Virus record (IMG/VR): IMGVR_UViG_3300001680_000217
Coordinates: 1-26,298 of that record
Source of the DNA: a virus
Length of the DNA: 26,298 nucleotides
Direction: 5' to 3' (one strand)
A program made the position numbers and the translations under genes. This document shows positions 8,111-16,742 of the stretch, piece after piece. The first letter of the stretch is position 1, and each line of letters opens with the position of its first letter. The notes below the pieces were generated by a model that worked only from the letters and a program-made list of their open reading frames with translations, was not told where the DNA came from and did no database searches.

Positions 8111-11100
8111 ATGGCTACTAATAATGCCGAAGAAGAAGTCACACTAAGTGGTCGTAAATACACCCTATCTGATGCAGATACCTGGATAGACAGAGAGACT
8201 GGTAAAGTTTATCGTGGCAAAGGCTACGATGCTGAAGAGGTCTATCACGCAGGTACTAAAGAAGATCCGATGAAGTCTCCTGAGACCATGCAGGGATATA
8301 TGCAGACTCAAATTGTTGCAGATATGATGCGTGAGAAAGGCTTTGATGAGCTTAAAGAAGATGGAACTGGCTACTATGGTAGAACACTTGGTGTTCCATA
8401 CAATGAAGAGACTAACACCTCTGTATCTAGGAAGCTTCACTCTGAAGGATTAACCAGACTTAATCGCTATACTTCTGTTGAAGATCAAGAGGCGTATTGG
8501 GCTGGTAAAACAGCTAGACACTTGTTTGGTGATGATCCAGATTCATATTATGGTCATGCTAGAGAAGCTCTTGACGCGTCTAGAAAGTTTGATACTGAAT
8601 TCGTTAAAGGTACAGCAGATACTGAAGCAGAGTTTGCTAAGAAGCCTTGGCTATATAGTGATGTAATGTATCGTCATGAAGGTAGAACGCTAGACAATCA
8701 AGCAACTAATTCTTTTGGTACTGGTTGGGATTCTGGTTGGAATAACATCTATGGCTCTCTTAATGGTTTCAAAGCTGCACTTGGTGACGCTATGAACAAT
8801 GAAGAGATGTATCAGAGTGGCGTACTAGGAGTTGAAGAATACGAATATAAGAACTCTTTACTTCCTACCTACGCTAATGATGTTGGATCAATTGAAAACA
8901 TAAGAGATGCAGGTCGTTACATGGCAGGCATGATGGGTCAAGCCTTTCCTTATATCATTGGTATTGCAGGATCAGCTGTTGCTGGTGCTTATGTTGCTGG
9001 ACCTGCTGCTGCTGGTCTAGCTGTTGGTGCATTACCTCCTGCTATGACATATGCTGGTGAAGTATATGGAAGCATGGAAGGAGAAATGGACGAGCGTAAT
9101 GCTGCTACAGCTATGGCTGCTGGTATCGTTATGGGTGTATTAGATAGAGTTGGTTTGCATGGATTGCTTAATTCAAAGTCCCTACTTAAAGACGATGCAA
9201 TGAAGAGGATTGCTGTTGAGCTTCAAAAGAAAGAAGGATTGACTGAAGCTGCAGCTAAGGCTAAGGTTAAGTCTGCAACCTTTAATGTTGCTAAAGAAGT
9301 ATCTGATGCTGCAGGTAGGGTTGCTCACATTGAAATGAGCAAGTCTTTATTGGCCCAAGAGTTTGGTCAATCATTCTTAAAAGGTGCTGCAAGTGAGGGT
9401 GTAACTGAAGGACTTCAGGAGACTACTTCATATGCTGCTTCAGTAGCAGGATCAAAGAAAGAATGGAAAGAAGAAGACTATAAGCGAATCCTTATGAACG
9501 CTGTTACAGGTGGTGCACTACTTGGTGGTGCAATGGGCGGTGCAATAACTACTAGTCAAGGTGTTGGTTCTTTTAAATCACAACAAAGGAAGTTCTCTCA
9601 AGCTGCAGATGATGTGACTAAAGACTTCTTTGGTGAAGGTAATACTTTAGAGCAGTTAAGCTCTTGGGCTAACGACCTTAAGATGAATGCTGGTTTTAAT
9701 AATCAAGAGGCTGTAAGAAGGTCTCACGAATCATACAAGAAAGGTCAAAAGGCAGACACAGTTAAAGAGAAGGGTTGGTTTAAAACTGCTGTTGAACTTC
9801 CTGGAAAGGCTGTTCAGAAAGGCGGATCTAGAATGTTAGAGAAGATTATGGACAATCCTGAGATTAGTGATTCTGTTAAGCACAAGGTTGCAATTCTAAA
9901 GGATAACTTTGCTCCTTCTAACAAGTCTCATATGGCAGGTATGGCTGTAGCTAAATACAAAACAGTATTGATGCACAGCCTCTTAAACCATGCTGATATG
10001 ATGAAGTCTGAGTTTATTAGCATCTTTAATACTAAGAGAGGCGATAAGAACTATGACGCTAAGATGAAGGATTTTGAAGCTTGGCAGAAGGAAACTGATG
10101 CTAAACAATTAGATGGCCCTATGCATAAGAAGTATAGACATCTTACTGAAAAGCTTAATATCCTACATGAAAGAATCAATGACTCAACTGCGTCTCTTTG
10201 GCAGGCACATAAGAATATGGTTGGAGATTCTAGAACCCCTTTAGAGGGTTACTTCTACAAGTCTGCTGTGTTTAATCCAAATGCTGTTAGAAAGAATAAA
10301 GAGATGTTTGTCAGTACTTTAGTTAATGGTTGGACTTCTCCTAGTGTGAACGGAAAGCCTGGTGAAACTCATAAGCTTTCAAAAGCTGAGGCTCATCAAT
10401 TATGGAGTGATGTTGTTAACGGCCCTGAAGGGTATGCTCATGATGCAACACAAGATCTTGGGTTTAAACATCGTAAAGCTGGAACATTAAGAAAGACTAA
10501 GCTTGCTATTAGAGATTCTCAAATAATGAACGACATGTTCTTAGAGAAGGATCACTTCGAGAAGCTTAAGTTTAACATTACATCTACGATCAATCATGAT
10601 GTGGACTTAATGACACTTGGTAAAGACGGTTCAAACCTAGACAGAATGCTTCTAGATCTTGAAGAAGAGATGGGAGATCAATGGGATCCTCGTATCAATA
10701 CTCTTATTAAAGACTCTGTTGCTGCAGGTAGAGGAGATTACAAGCCGATTAAGAATAAGTTCTTGTCTAAGATGCAAGGACACTTAACCTTTGTTGGTAC
10801 AATCACTATGCTTGATACATCTGTTCTTGCTTCATTACCTGAAATTGGATTGTTATTACTTAACGCTCCTAAATATGGTGGTGTTCTAGGGCTTATAAGG
10901 AACGGCAGTAGGGATTTAAAGAAACATTACAAGAGATCCTTAATAGAGACAGCTCAGCATGTAAAGAGCGGTCTAGGACTAAATATGGACGAGTACACAC
11001 AGAACCAGTTGGACTTCTATAACTTCGGTTATGATTCAGCTAAGCATGGTGTGATGGGACATATGGATATTGGCCAAGAGATTGAGCACATGTCTAAGTT

Positions 11101-12013
11101 TAAGCAGAATATGCTTCAGGTTTTCTTTACGATGAACTTACTTAAACCTTTTACTGATGGTTCACGTGTTGTTAAGTTGTCTATGGCACAAGATGCAATC
11201 GTTGATGATTTGTATATTGTTTCTAGATACTTAGATGAAGGCAGTAACTATGCAGCTGATGCTTATGAAAGATTAAGAGACTTAAATGTAGATCCTGTTA
11301 AGTTGGCAGCAGAGTACAAAGCTGCTATTGTTCTTTTAAGAGCAGATCCGTCTCTCATTAATAGAGATGCAATGTATGACAGGATTGCTAACGATAAGAC
11401 TGGTGTGTTTAATCCTTTGTTAGAGCAATTAAAGATTGCTAGAATGTCTTATGTTGACAATGCTTTAGCTAATCCGAATGCGATTGATAGACCTTTATGG
11501 TATTCCAATCCTCATTTCAGATTGATGACTCAGTTCCAGGGCTTCTTATCAACCTTCACTTCTCATATCCTTCCTAGGATTTACAGACAAGTGAAGCACG
11601 GTAATCCTGAAGCTAGGTATCAGGCTGTGGCTATGGCTGCAACTATGATTATGTTCGGTATGCTTGGTCAAGATCTTAAAGATGAATGGAAATATGAAGA
11701 TGGTGAAAACCCTTGGATAAAACCAAACATGGGATTTGAAAGAGCGTTGTATGCATCTGGACTACTAGGCACAACTGCTAGACTTGCAGAGATTGTTCAT
11801 CCAATCTATGACTTTAAACAAGACCTCGCTGGACTTGCGACAGACATTGCTGGTCCATTTACAGGAACACTTGCAACTGGTAAGAAGATTGTAGAAAGTG
11901 TTCTCGATGGAGATGGTGCTAGAGCTGCATATTATGCTAAGAAGAATGTTTTCTTAATAGGTAGGTATCATGGGTTTAATCAAAGAGGTGGCTCGTCAGA
12001 GTCTGGTTTCTAA
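8111..12013 (+). CDS. Large internal virion/ejection protein (1300 residues) with membrane-like segments
   Basis: The length is close to T7 gp16 (1318), but no transglycosylase motif is visible at the N-terminus. Several Ala/Gly-rich hydrophobic segments stand out: residues about 270-312 (IIGIAGSAVAGAYVAGPAAA), 335-355, 464-486 (AVTGGALLGGAMGGAI), 891-930 and 1171-1190. Between the first and third sits EGVTEGLQETTSYAAS, a motif type seen in large phage ejection or polyvalent proteins. Much of the rest is charged and helical. Such proteins are thought to leave the capsid with the DNA and form a path through the envelope. The C-terminus holds DEWKYED (1191-1197) and NPWIKPN (1200-1206), shared in swapped order with the gene at 4496. 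The SD is CAGGAG. A role in carrying the next gene's polymerase into the cell is inference. Confidence 0.65.
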   Translation: MATNNAEEEVTLSGRKYTLSDADTWIDRETGKVYRGKGYDAEEVYHAGTKEDPMKSPETMQGYMQTQIVADMMREKGFDELKEDGTGYYGRTLGVPYNEETNTSVSRKLHSEGLTRLNRYTSVEDQEAYWAGKTARHLFGDDPDSYYGHAREALDASRKFDTEFVKGTADTEAEFAKKPWLYSDVMYRHEGRTLDNQATNSFGTGWDSGWNNIYGSLNGFKAALGDAMNNEEMYQSGVLGVEEYEYKNSLLPTYANDVGSIENIRDAGRYMAGMMGQAFPYIIGIAGSAVAGAYVAGPAAAGLAVGALPPAMTYAGEVYGSMEGEMDERNAATAMAAGIVMGVLDRVGLHGLLNSKSLLKDDAMKRIAVELQKKEGLTEAAAKAKVKSATFNVAKEVSDAAGRVAHIEMSKSLLAQEFGQSFLKGAASEGVTEGLQETTSYAASVAGSKKEWKEEDYKRILMNAVTGGALLGGAMGGAITTSQGVGSFKSQQRKFSQAADDVTKDFFGEGNTLEQLSSWANDLKMNAGFNNQEAVRRSHESYKKGQKADTVKEKGWFKTAVELPGKAVQKGGSRMLEKIMDNPEISDSVKHKVAILKDNFAPSNKSHMAGMAVAKYKTVLMHSLLNHADMMKSEFISIFNTKRGDKNYDAKMKDFEAWQKETDAKQLDGPMHKKYRHLTEKLNILHERINDSTASLWQAHKNMVGDSRTPLEGYFYKSAVFNPNAVRKNKEMFVSTLVNGWTSPSVNGKPGETHKLSKAEAHQLWSDVVNGPEGYAHDATQDLGFKHRKAGTLRKTKLAIRDSQIMNDMFLEKDHFEKLKFNITSTINHDVDLMTLGKDGSNLDRMLLDLEEEMGDQWDPRINTLIKDSVAAGRGDYKPIKNKFLSKMQGHLTFVGTITMLDTSVLASLPEIGLLLLNAPKYGGVLGLIRNGSRDLKKHYKRSLIETAQHVKSGLGLNMDEYTQNQLDFYNFGYDSAKHGVMGHMDIGQEIEHMSKFKQNMLQVFFTMNLLKPFTDGSRVVKLSMAQDAIVDDLYIVSRYLDEGSNYAADAYERLRDLNVDPVKLAAEYKAAIVLLRADPSLINRDAMYDRIANDKTGVFNPLLEQLKIARMSYVDNALANPNAIDRPLWYSNPHFRLMTQFQGFLSTFTSHILPRIYRQVKHGNPEARYQAVAMAATMIMFGMLGQDLKDEWKYEDGENPWIKPNMGFERALYASGLLGTTARLAEIVHPIYDFKQDLAGLATDIAGPFTGTLATGKKIVESVLDGDGARAAYYAKKNVFLIGRYHGFNQRGGSSESGF
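11682..11729 (+). repeat. Repeat pair, copy 2 (block B then block A)
   Basis: Block B at 11682-11702 and block A at 11706-11729, separated by 3 nt. Each is identical to its counterpart at 4806-4826 and 4782-4805, but the order is reversed. Both lie in frame in the 1300-residue gene and encode the same peptides as in copy 1. Confidence 0.9.
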
Positions 12014-12027
12014 TATAGGAGAGTTAC

Positions 12028-15000
12028 ATGGGTTACGCTAATATAAACATTGGGAATAAAACCCCAAACCCACAAAAGAATATTGATGCCGATTGGGGCA
12101 AGCAAGTCGCTGAAGATCAGAAGTTAAAGTCTGCTACTGGTGTTGTTGAAAATGCTGGGGGCTACAGCTCTGTTGAAGATGTTGTTAATATGCAGGATCT
12201 TTTAGATCAGTCTAATTATGATGTTGCTCTTGGGGTTAAAAGCCCTAGAGATGCTGCTATGGGGGTTATGCAAGAGATACCTCCTAGTCAAGGCAATAGG
12301 GCTGGCGGTGATTTATTCACTGGCCCTAATGTCGAGCATTATTCTGATATGGATCTTGTTAATCAAGGTGTTGGCCCTCAAGGTTCTGCTGCAGGCCCTT
12401 TAAGAGATGCTATTAACTATGACCTTCAAGACGAGGCTTTATCTATTGCAGGTGATCCAATTGTTTTGAAAGATCATACTGATTATTCTCAAATGGTTAT
12501 CAATGAGATTGGTAATGTCGCTTCAGGCATGTCTTCTAATCAGAAGATAGGCATGGATTACATATCAAGAACTGCAGAAGAACTTAAGATGGAACCATCT
12601 ACTGTTGCAGAGTATCTTAGGACTTGGGTTACAGACTTTAAGACGTTAGAAAATAACGGAATACCTGAGGCTTTCTCTGACACTGCCCTTCATGCTGTGC
12701 TTCATACATTGAAGATGCAGAAGTTATCAGAAGCTAAGAAAGAGCAGACTGGTGAAAAAGAAACTGTTGCTGAAGCTCAAGAGAAAGAGAACGCTTCTAT
12801 GGCAACTCATGAATCTATTGGTGCACTTATCGAGAGTGCTTTTCAAGTTAAGAATGGAACGCCTACAACTAGAGCTCTTGGTGGAGCATTAGCTTTAAGA
12901 GCTGTTACTGACGCACTTGGCTCTGTTGATTATGGAAGAGGTCATATTGAAGATAAGAATAATGCTGGATTGTTCCAGACTAAGCTTATCAATACAACTG
13001 GAGAGAAGACTCTTTGGGTTTCTGAGTTAACCGAAGCTGGCATTAATGCTGCTGAAAGCTTATCTGCTTTAGGCGAGTCTATTATTCCTGGCATGAAGAA
13101 GGATGTAAATCCTACCCCTCAGTTAAATGTTAAGACTGGTGAGATTGCTACTGTGTCTAGAGTCCTTCAAAGGAAGGAAGATAAACGTAGGAGAGCTGGT
13201 AAGGCTGTTGACACCAACAAAGGTATTAATGCTCTTAATGGTGCTGCTCATAGGATTAACAAAGAGGTTGCTCAACTTATCTCTGATTCATTACAGAATC
13301 CAGAAGCTGTCGATGTTATCGAAGGCCCTGGATATATGAATATCAAAGGTATCGAATGGAATGGAGCTATCCATAAACGTAAAGATGATGGGAGTACTTA
13401 TCGAGTAAGGTATGTGATCCAGAATGAGATCAATGGACAGCCTAATCCTAATCCAGGAAGGAAAGTTCCTAATCCGATGTATGGAAGAGACCCAAATGAG
13501 AAATCTCAATGGCTAACTGAACCAAACAACGGTGACTTCATGAAGGATTTAGTCTTTAACGAGACTCTTCAATGGGTTGCAGATCATGTTGGTGATGAGG
13601 CTTTCTATTACACACACTTCATTGGTGGTGCAAAGAGAGTTCACGTGGATCAAACGTTAGGCAACTACCAATCTAATAAATTAGCTAGAGGTTTAATTGA
13701 GTCTGCTATTCCTTATGCATATAGTCTGAAAGGTGATGGTGCGGTAGCTCTTAAAGCTGGAATTCTAAAGAAGTTTGGTCTTAATAAAGCCAAGCATGGT
13801 AGTAATAAACAGTTGGCTGCACAGTTCGATAGCATTGTTAAACCTTGGGCAACTCTTCAAGCTACATCTCCTGGTGGATTTCACCCAGAGTTAATTGAGT
13901 TAGCTGGTAAGGAAGAAGGCTGGTCTTCTTTGAGTGCTATTAATGAAGGTATTAAGCTTTTTAATGCTGAAAGAAATGGTGATTCTGAATATAGATCTGG
14001 CTTTATAACTGAGATTGATGGCACTGCTAATGGTGTTGCTATCAACTCTATGTATGCTGGTGATAGAAGATCTGCTGTTCTTACTGGAATGATTGGTTCT
14101 GATCCAGATAATGATGTCTATACAATTACCTCTAAGATGTTTAATGAGTTAGCTGCTCAGCATCAAGGCTCACTTGGCCCTAGATTTGCTAGGGTTTGGA
14201 ATCAGCTTACTGCTGACAGAAGTATGGCTAAGCAGCCTTTAATGACCTTTGGTTATGGTGCTGGTAATCCAGCAATCGCTGCAGGATTTAAAGAAGAACT
14301 TTGGAAAAGGTTTGATGAAGATGCTGAGTTTAAAGAGAAAGCTATGGATATTCTAGGCGTTGATAATCATGCTGATTTGGCTACGTTTGTTAATGAGTCT
14401 GCAGATATAATGGTTAGTGCAGTTGGAACAAACTTCCCTGCATTAAAGACTTTATCTAGAGTTATTTCTGCCATTACTTCTACTGCTGTCTTGTTGGGCA
14501 TCCCTCCTCATACGATTACTGATAACAATGATTTCATTGAGTTCGGTTTATCGAATAGGGTTATTGATGAGGATAAATCGTTTGCTGCTTCAGTTAGAAA
14601 AGGCAAAGGGGTTAGCTCTAAACAACGTGGACGTATAATCTCAATATCTCCAATGATGAGAGAGAACGATCCTGCTGGACTTTCTGCTGATAGGTATGGT
14701 ACTTTTGATGCTAAGACTATGCACGTTTCAACACTTAAGGCTTCTAGTCAGGCTCCAGTTCTTGTTACTCATGCTATTGACTCTTTAGTTATGATGAGAT
14801 CTATGGATAAGATGAAGCAGAAGTTAGGCAATAACTTCTATGCTGCTCAAATCTTTGATGGCGTTATGATGATGCCTGCTCATGCTCAAATGTTCTCTGA
14901 TGCTTTGCATAGAGAGTTGATCCATATGGGCAAGAACTACTCTATTGTAAACAGTCTTTTAGAGTCTCTTTATAATCAAGATCCTGGTCGTTTCAAAGAG

Positions 15001-15264
15001 ATGGCTCAGAGGAATGGTATGAAAGAAGGTGAAGACTTTAATGATTATGAAAAGGTAATGAAGCACGCTATTATGTCTACAAAGGAGAATGCGGAGATCG
15101 TTATTCCTGACATTCCTGTTTTTAATGTAAAGACTGGAGAGGAGACTTACCATTCTCTTCGTCAATTGGTTCCTTATCTTGAAGATCTAAGGGCTAAGTA
15201 TGTTAAAAAGATGAAGATAGAGAATATGTATCAGTACGGTTGGGACTTCCCAGCGAAGAAGTAA
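12028..15264 (+). CDS. Divergent single-subunit (T7-family) RNA polymerase, probably virion-packaged
   Basis: The 1078-residue protein shows the core of single-subunit RNA polymerases in order. INALNGAAHRIN (400-411) matches the T7 block AINIAQNTAWKIN. R537 with Q548 and ARG (553-555) matches the region after T7 R425, though the T/DxxGR motif itself is degenerate (GGAKR). Motif A is EIDGTANG with D664 (T7 D537). DVYTITSKMFNEL (696-708) matches T7 DIYGIVAKKVNEIL. Motif B is RSMAKQPLMTFGYG with R731, K735 and Y743, the exact 4 and 8 spacing of T7 R627/K631/Y639. Motif C is QIFDGV with D944 (T7 D812; the T7 His is Phe here), preceded by APVLVTHAIDS as in T7 APNFVHSQDGS. Both metal-binding Asp are present, so it should be active. 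Its size is close to the 1106-residue catalytic core of N4 vRNAP. It is the last late-arm gene, after ejection proteins, hence the packaging inference. About 390 N-terminal residues are unassigned. Confidence 0.88.
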   Translation: MGYANINIGNKTPNPQKNIDADWGKQVAEDQKLKSATGVVENAGGYSSVEDVVNMQDLLDQSNYDVALGVKSPRDAAMGVMQEIPPSQGNRAGGDLFTGPNVEHYSDMDLVNQGVGPQGSAAGPLRDAINYDLQDEALSIAGDPIVLKDHTDYSQMVINEIGNVASGMSSNQKIGMDYISRTAEELKMEPSTVAEYLRTWVTDFKTLENNGIPEAFSDTALHAVLHTLKMQKLSEAKKEQTGEKETVAEAQEKENASMATHESIGALIESAFQVKNGTPTTRALGGALALRAVTDALGSVDYGRGHIEDKNNAGLFQTKLINTTGEKTLWVSELTEAGINAAESLSALGESIIPGMKKDVNPTPQLNVKTGEIATVSRVLQRKEDKRRRAGKAVDTNKGINALNGAAHRINKEVAQLISDSLQNPEAVDVIEGPGYMNIKGIEWNGAIHKRKDDGSTYRVRYVIQNEINGQPNPNPGRKVPNPMYGRDPNEKSQWLTEPNNGDFMKDLVFNETLQWVADHVGDEAFYYTHFIGGAKRVHVDQTLGNYQSNKLARGLIESAIPYAYSLKGDGAVALKAGILKKFGLNKAKHGSNKQLAAQFDSIVKPWATLQATSPGGFHPELIELAGKEEGWSSLSAINEGIKLFNAERNGDSEYRSGFITEIDGTANGVAINSMYAGDRRSAVLTGMIGSDPDNDVYTITSKMFNELAAQHQGSLGPRFARVWNQLTADRSMAKQPLMTFGYGAGNPAIAAGFKEELWKRFDEDAEFKEKAMDILGVDNHADLATFVNESADIMVSAVGTNFPALKTLSRVISAITSTAVLLGIPPHTITDNNDFIEFGLSNRVIDEDKSFAASVRKGKGVSSKQRGRIISISPMMRENDPAGLSADRYGTFDAKTMHVSTLKASSQAPVLVTHAIDSLVMMRSMDKMKQKLGNNFYAAQIFDGVMMMPAHAQMFSDALHRELIHMGKNYSIVNSLLESLYNQDPGRFKEMAQRNGMKEGEDFNDYEKVMKHAIMSTKENAEIVIPDIPVFNVKTGEETYHSLRQLVPYLEDLRAKYVKKMKIENMYQYGWDFPAKK

Positions 15265-15268
15265 AAGC

Positions 15269-15318
15269 AAAAACCCCACAGGGATCCATTACGGAACCTT
15301 GTGGGGTTTTCTTTTTTA
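15269..15318. terminator. Bidirectional intrinsic terminator between convergent arms
   Basis: An 11-bp perfect stem, 15270-15280 (AAAACCCCACA) with 15300-15310 (TGTGGGGTTTT), extends inward by a G-T wobble and two G-C pairs. After one A-A mismatch there are three more pairs (15285-15287 with 15293-15295) around a 5-nt loop. On the + strand it is followed by a T-rich run (TTTTCTTTTTT); on the - strand by TTTTTGCTTTT. It lies in the 60-nt gap between the two convergent gene arms, so it should stop transcription from both sides. Confidence 0.9.
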
Positions 15319-15324
15319 ACTTGG

Positions 15325-16026
15325 CTAAAATCCATCTCGGTGTATCATGTACTTAGAGGTTATGTAAGCTTTCACAATACCACTCCTTACAATATCTTCT
15401 GCTTCAAACTTGTTTTCATCGAACCAACTTCCCATGCCTCTAATGACTTCTACAAACTTACAGACATCTAAGTCTTTAGCTTTGGTAAGGTCGCTTTGAA
15501 AGAAGTCTCCACAGAATATAACCTTTGAGTCTTTACCTAGTCTTGTGACAATACTATCTGCTTCATGAGCTGTGAAGTTCTGAAACTCATCTGCGATAAC
15601 AATCGTATTGTCTAAGGTAATTCCTCGTACATACGAAGTAGTTAAGAAGGTGATTAGTCCATGCTTCTTAAGTATCTCATATGCATCCCCTCTTCCAAAT
15701 AGGTTTGAACAAACTTGCTTGTATGGCAGTTCGTAAACCTCTCCCTTCTCATCAAGTCCTCCAGGCAAGAAGCCCAAGTCTCTAGTTGGTACTGCACTCC
15801 TAACAATTACAATCTTGTTTATGTTTTTGTTTGTTGTTAGGTCTTGAAGTGCCTTGAACAATGCCAAGAAGGTCTTTCCTGTTCCAGGGTAGCCAACTAG
15901 TATTTGACTCTTTCCGCTGTCGTAGTTCTCAAAGAACCTTCCTTGAGCATCTGTCATTGGATTTATATCTCTAAGACTGAGGTTCAGCTTGGCTATCATG
16001 TCTGAACCTTTCTTCTTCCTCTTCAT
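15325..16026 (-). CDS. phoH: PhoH-like P-loop ATPase
   Basis: A 233-residue PhoH-family protein. Walker A is GYPGTGKT (residues 45-52), followed by a strand with IVIVRSAVPTRDLGFLPG (72-89), which is typical of PhoH, and Walker B IVIADEFQNFT (142-152, with D146-E147; DEFQN replaces the usual DEAQN). KVIFCGDFFQSD matches the sensor motif (usually GD..Q.D). PhoH proteins are RNA/DNA-linked ATPases; phage copies are common, especially in marine phages, and their role in infection is not settled. It is the last gene of the right arm before the terminator and shares one base with the upstream stop (TAATG). A later ATG (M10) has an AAAGG upstream and is a possible alternative start. Confidence 0.9.
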   Translation of the reverse strand: MKRKKKGSDMIAKLNLSLRDINPMTDAQGRFFENYDSGKSQILVGYPGTGKTFLALFKALQDLTTNKNINKIVIVRSAVPTRDLGFLPGGLDEKGEVYELPYKQVCSNLFGRGDAYEILKKHGLITFLTTSYVRGITLDNTIVIADEFQNFTAHEADSIVTRLGKDSKVIFCGDFFQSDLTKAKDLDVCKFVEVIRGMGSWFDENKFEAEDIVRSGIVKAYITSKYMIHRDGF

Positions 16027-16301
16027 TAATACCCTCTTTGTTTCATTACAGCCTTAAGGTTTGACTCTGCCTCCTTCCTAGCTTGATTAGCAGTTCTAAA
16101 AGCTTCTGATTGGGCTAAGTCTGCTGGCACTCCTTTGTCTAGCAATGCTTGCTTCTCTGCCTTTAGGTTTTGCATTGATACTACGTCCATCATTGCGTCA
16201 TTGATTTCTGGTGTTCCTTCTAGTGCTGGATCTAAATTGAATTCAGATATGTATTCTGAATCTGTGATTCCGTGCAAACTCATTATGTTGTAATCTTTCA
16301 T
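16026..16301 (-). CDS. Small protein of unknown function (91 residues)
   Basis: A hydrophilic, probably helical protein. It has an acidic N-terminal half (SEYISEFNLDPALEGTPEIND) and a basic, Ala/Lys/Gln-rich second half (LKAEKQALLDKGVPADLAQ) ending NLKAVMKQRGY. No family is recognised. The start is well supported by AAGGAGA with 5 nt spacing. It is directly coupled to the PhoH-like gene: its stop TAA and the PhoH ATG overlap by one base, so the two products may be made in similar amounts and could work together. Confidence 0.65.
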   Translation of the reverse strand: MKDYNIMSLHGITDSEYISEFNLDPALEGTPEINDAMMDVVSMQNLKAEKQALLDKGVPADLAQSEAFRTANQARKEAESNLKAVMKQRGY

Positions 16302-16309
16302 ATGTCTCC

Positions 16310-16492
16310 TTAGTGGTTTATTATTATCTTGGGTTTCTCTTTTTCTTTATCTTCTTCAGATAGGTAATCTATCATGGCATCAATCATGTTCTCATCGTCT
16401 TTCACATTGAATACCATTTGAAGAACTTCTGTTCTTGTTAGTTTTGCCGTGTCATCGTCAATAATTGTAAATTCAGCTTTACAAATTCTCAT
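16310..16492 (-). CDS. Small acidic protein of unknown function (60 residues)
   Basis: Two in-frame ATGs exist, at 16498 and 16492. The SD AAGGAG abuts the first but lies 6 nt from the second, so the second is chosen. The product has a strand-like N-terminus (RICKAEFTIIDDDTAKLTR), then a helical acidic part with DDENMIDAMIDYLSEED and a Lys/Ile tail. No family is recognised. The 5' end overlaps the upstream gene by 14 nt. Confidence 0.55.
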   Translation of the reverse strand: MRICKAEFTIIDDDTAKLTRTEVLQMVFNVKDDENMIDAMIDYLSEEDKEKEKPKIIINH

Positions 16493-16742
16493 ACTCATCT
16501 CCTTTGTTAATGCTTATCTGCCTTTTAACTTCTCTAACTTCTTCAAATGCTAAGCAACTCATGCTTTTCAATATAGAAGATAAAGTAGTTTCAGCAATCT
16601 CAACTACCTCTTGAGATAATTGTTCGCTTTCTGAGGCATTCTGAGCCCTCTCAGCCATAGTCGCTAATCCCTTATAAAGAGTACTTTGAGCCCCTGTGTC
16701 GTAATCGTACAGCTTTTCGCAATACTTCTCTAAATCTGTCAT
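16479..16742 (-). CDS. Small helical protein of unknown function (87 residues)
   Basis: The sequence is mostly predicted helix, with many Glu, Ser, Ala and Leu (MAERAQNASESEQLSQEVVE), a single Cys pair (C9, C63) and no recognised motif. The start ATG overlaps the stop region of the upstream gene by 4 nt, the usual ATGA type of coupling in this arm. Function unknown. Confidence 0.6.
   Translation of the reverse strand: MTDLEKYCEKLYDYDTGAQSTLYKGLATMAERAQNASESEQLSQEVVEIAETTLSSILKSMSCLAFEEVREVKRQISINKGDEYENL

Noticed and set aside
8111-12013. T7 gp16-type transglycosylase at the N-terminus of the 1300-residue protein
   Set aside because: Length and position suggested it, but I could not find the catalytic Glu with its surrounding ES/G-L-Q-type motifs; no enzymatic claim is made.
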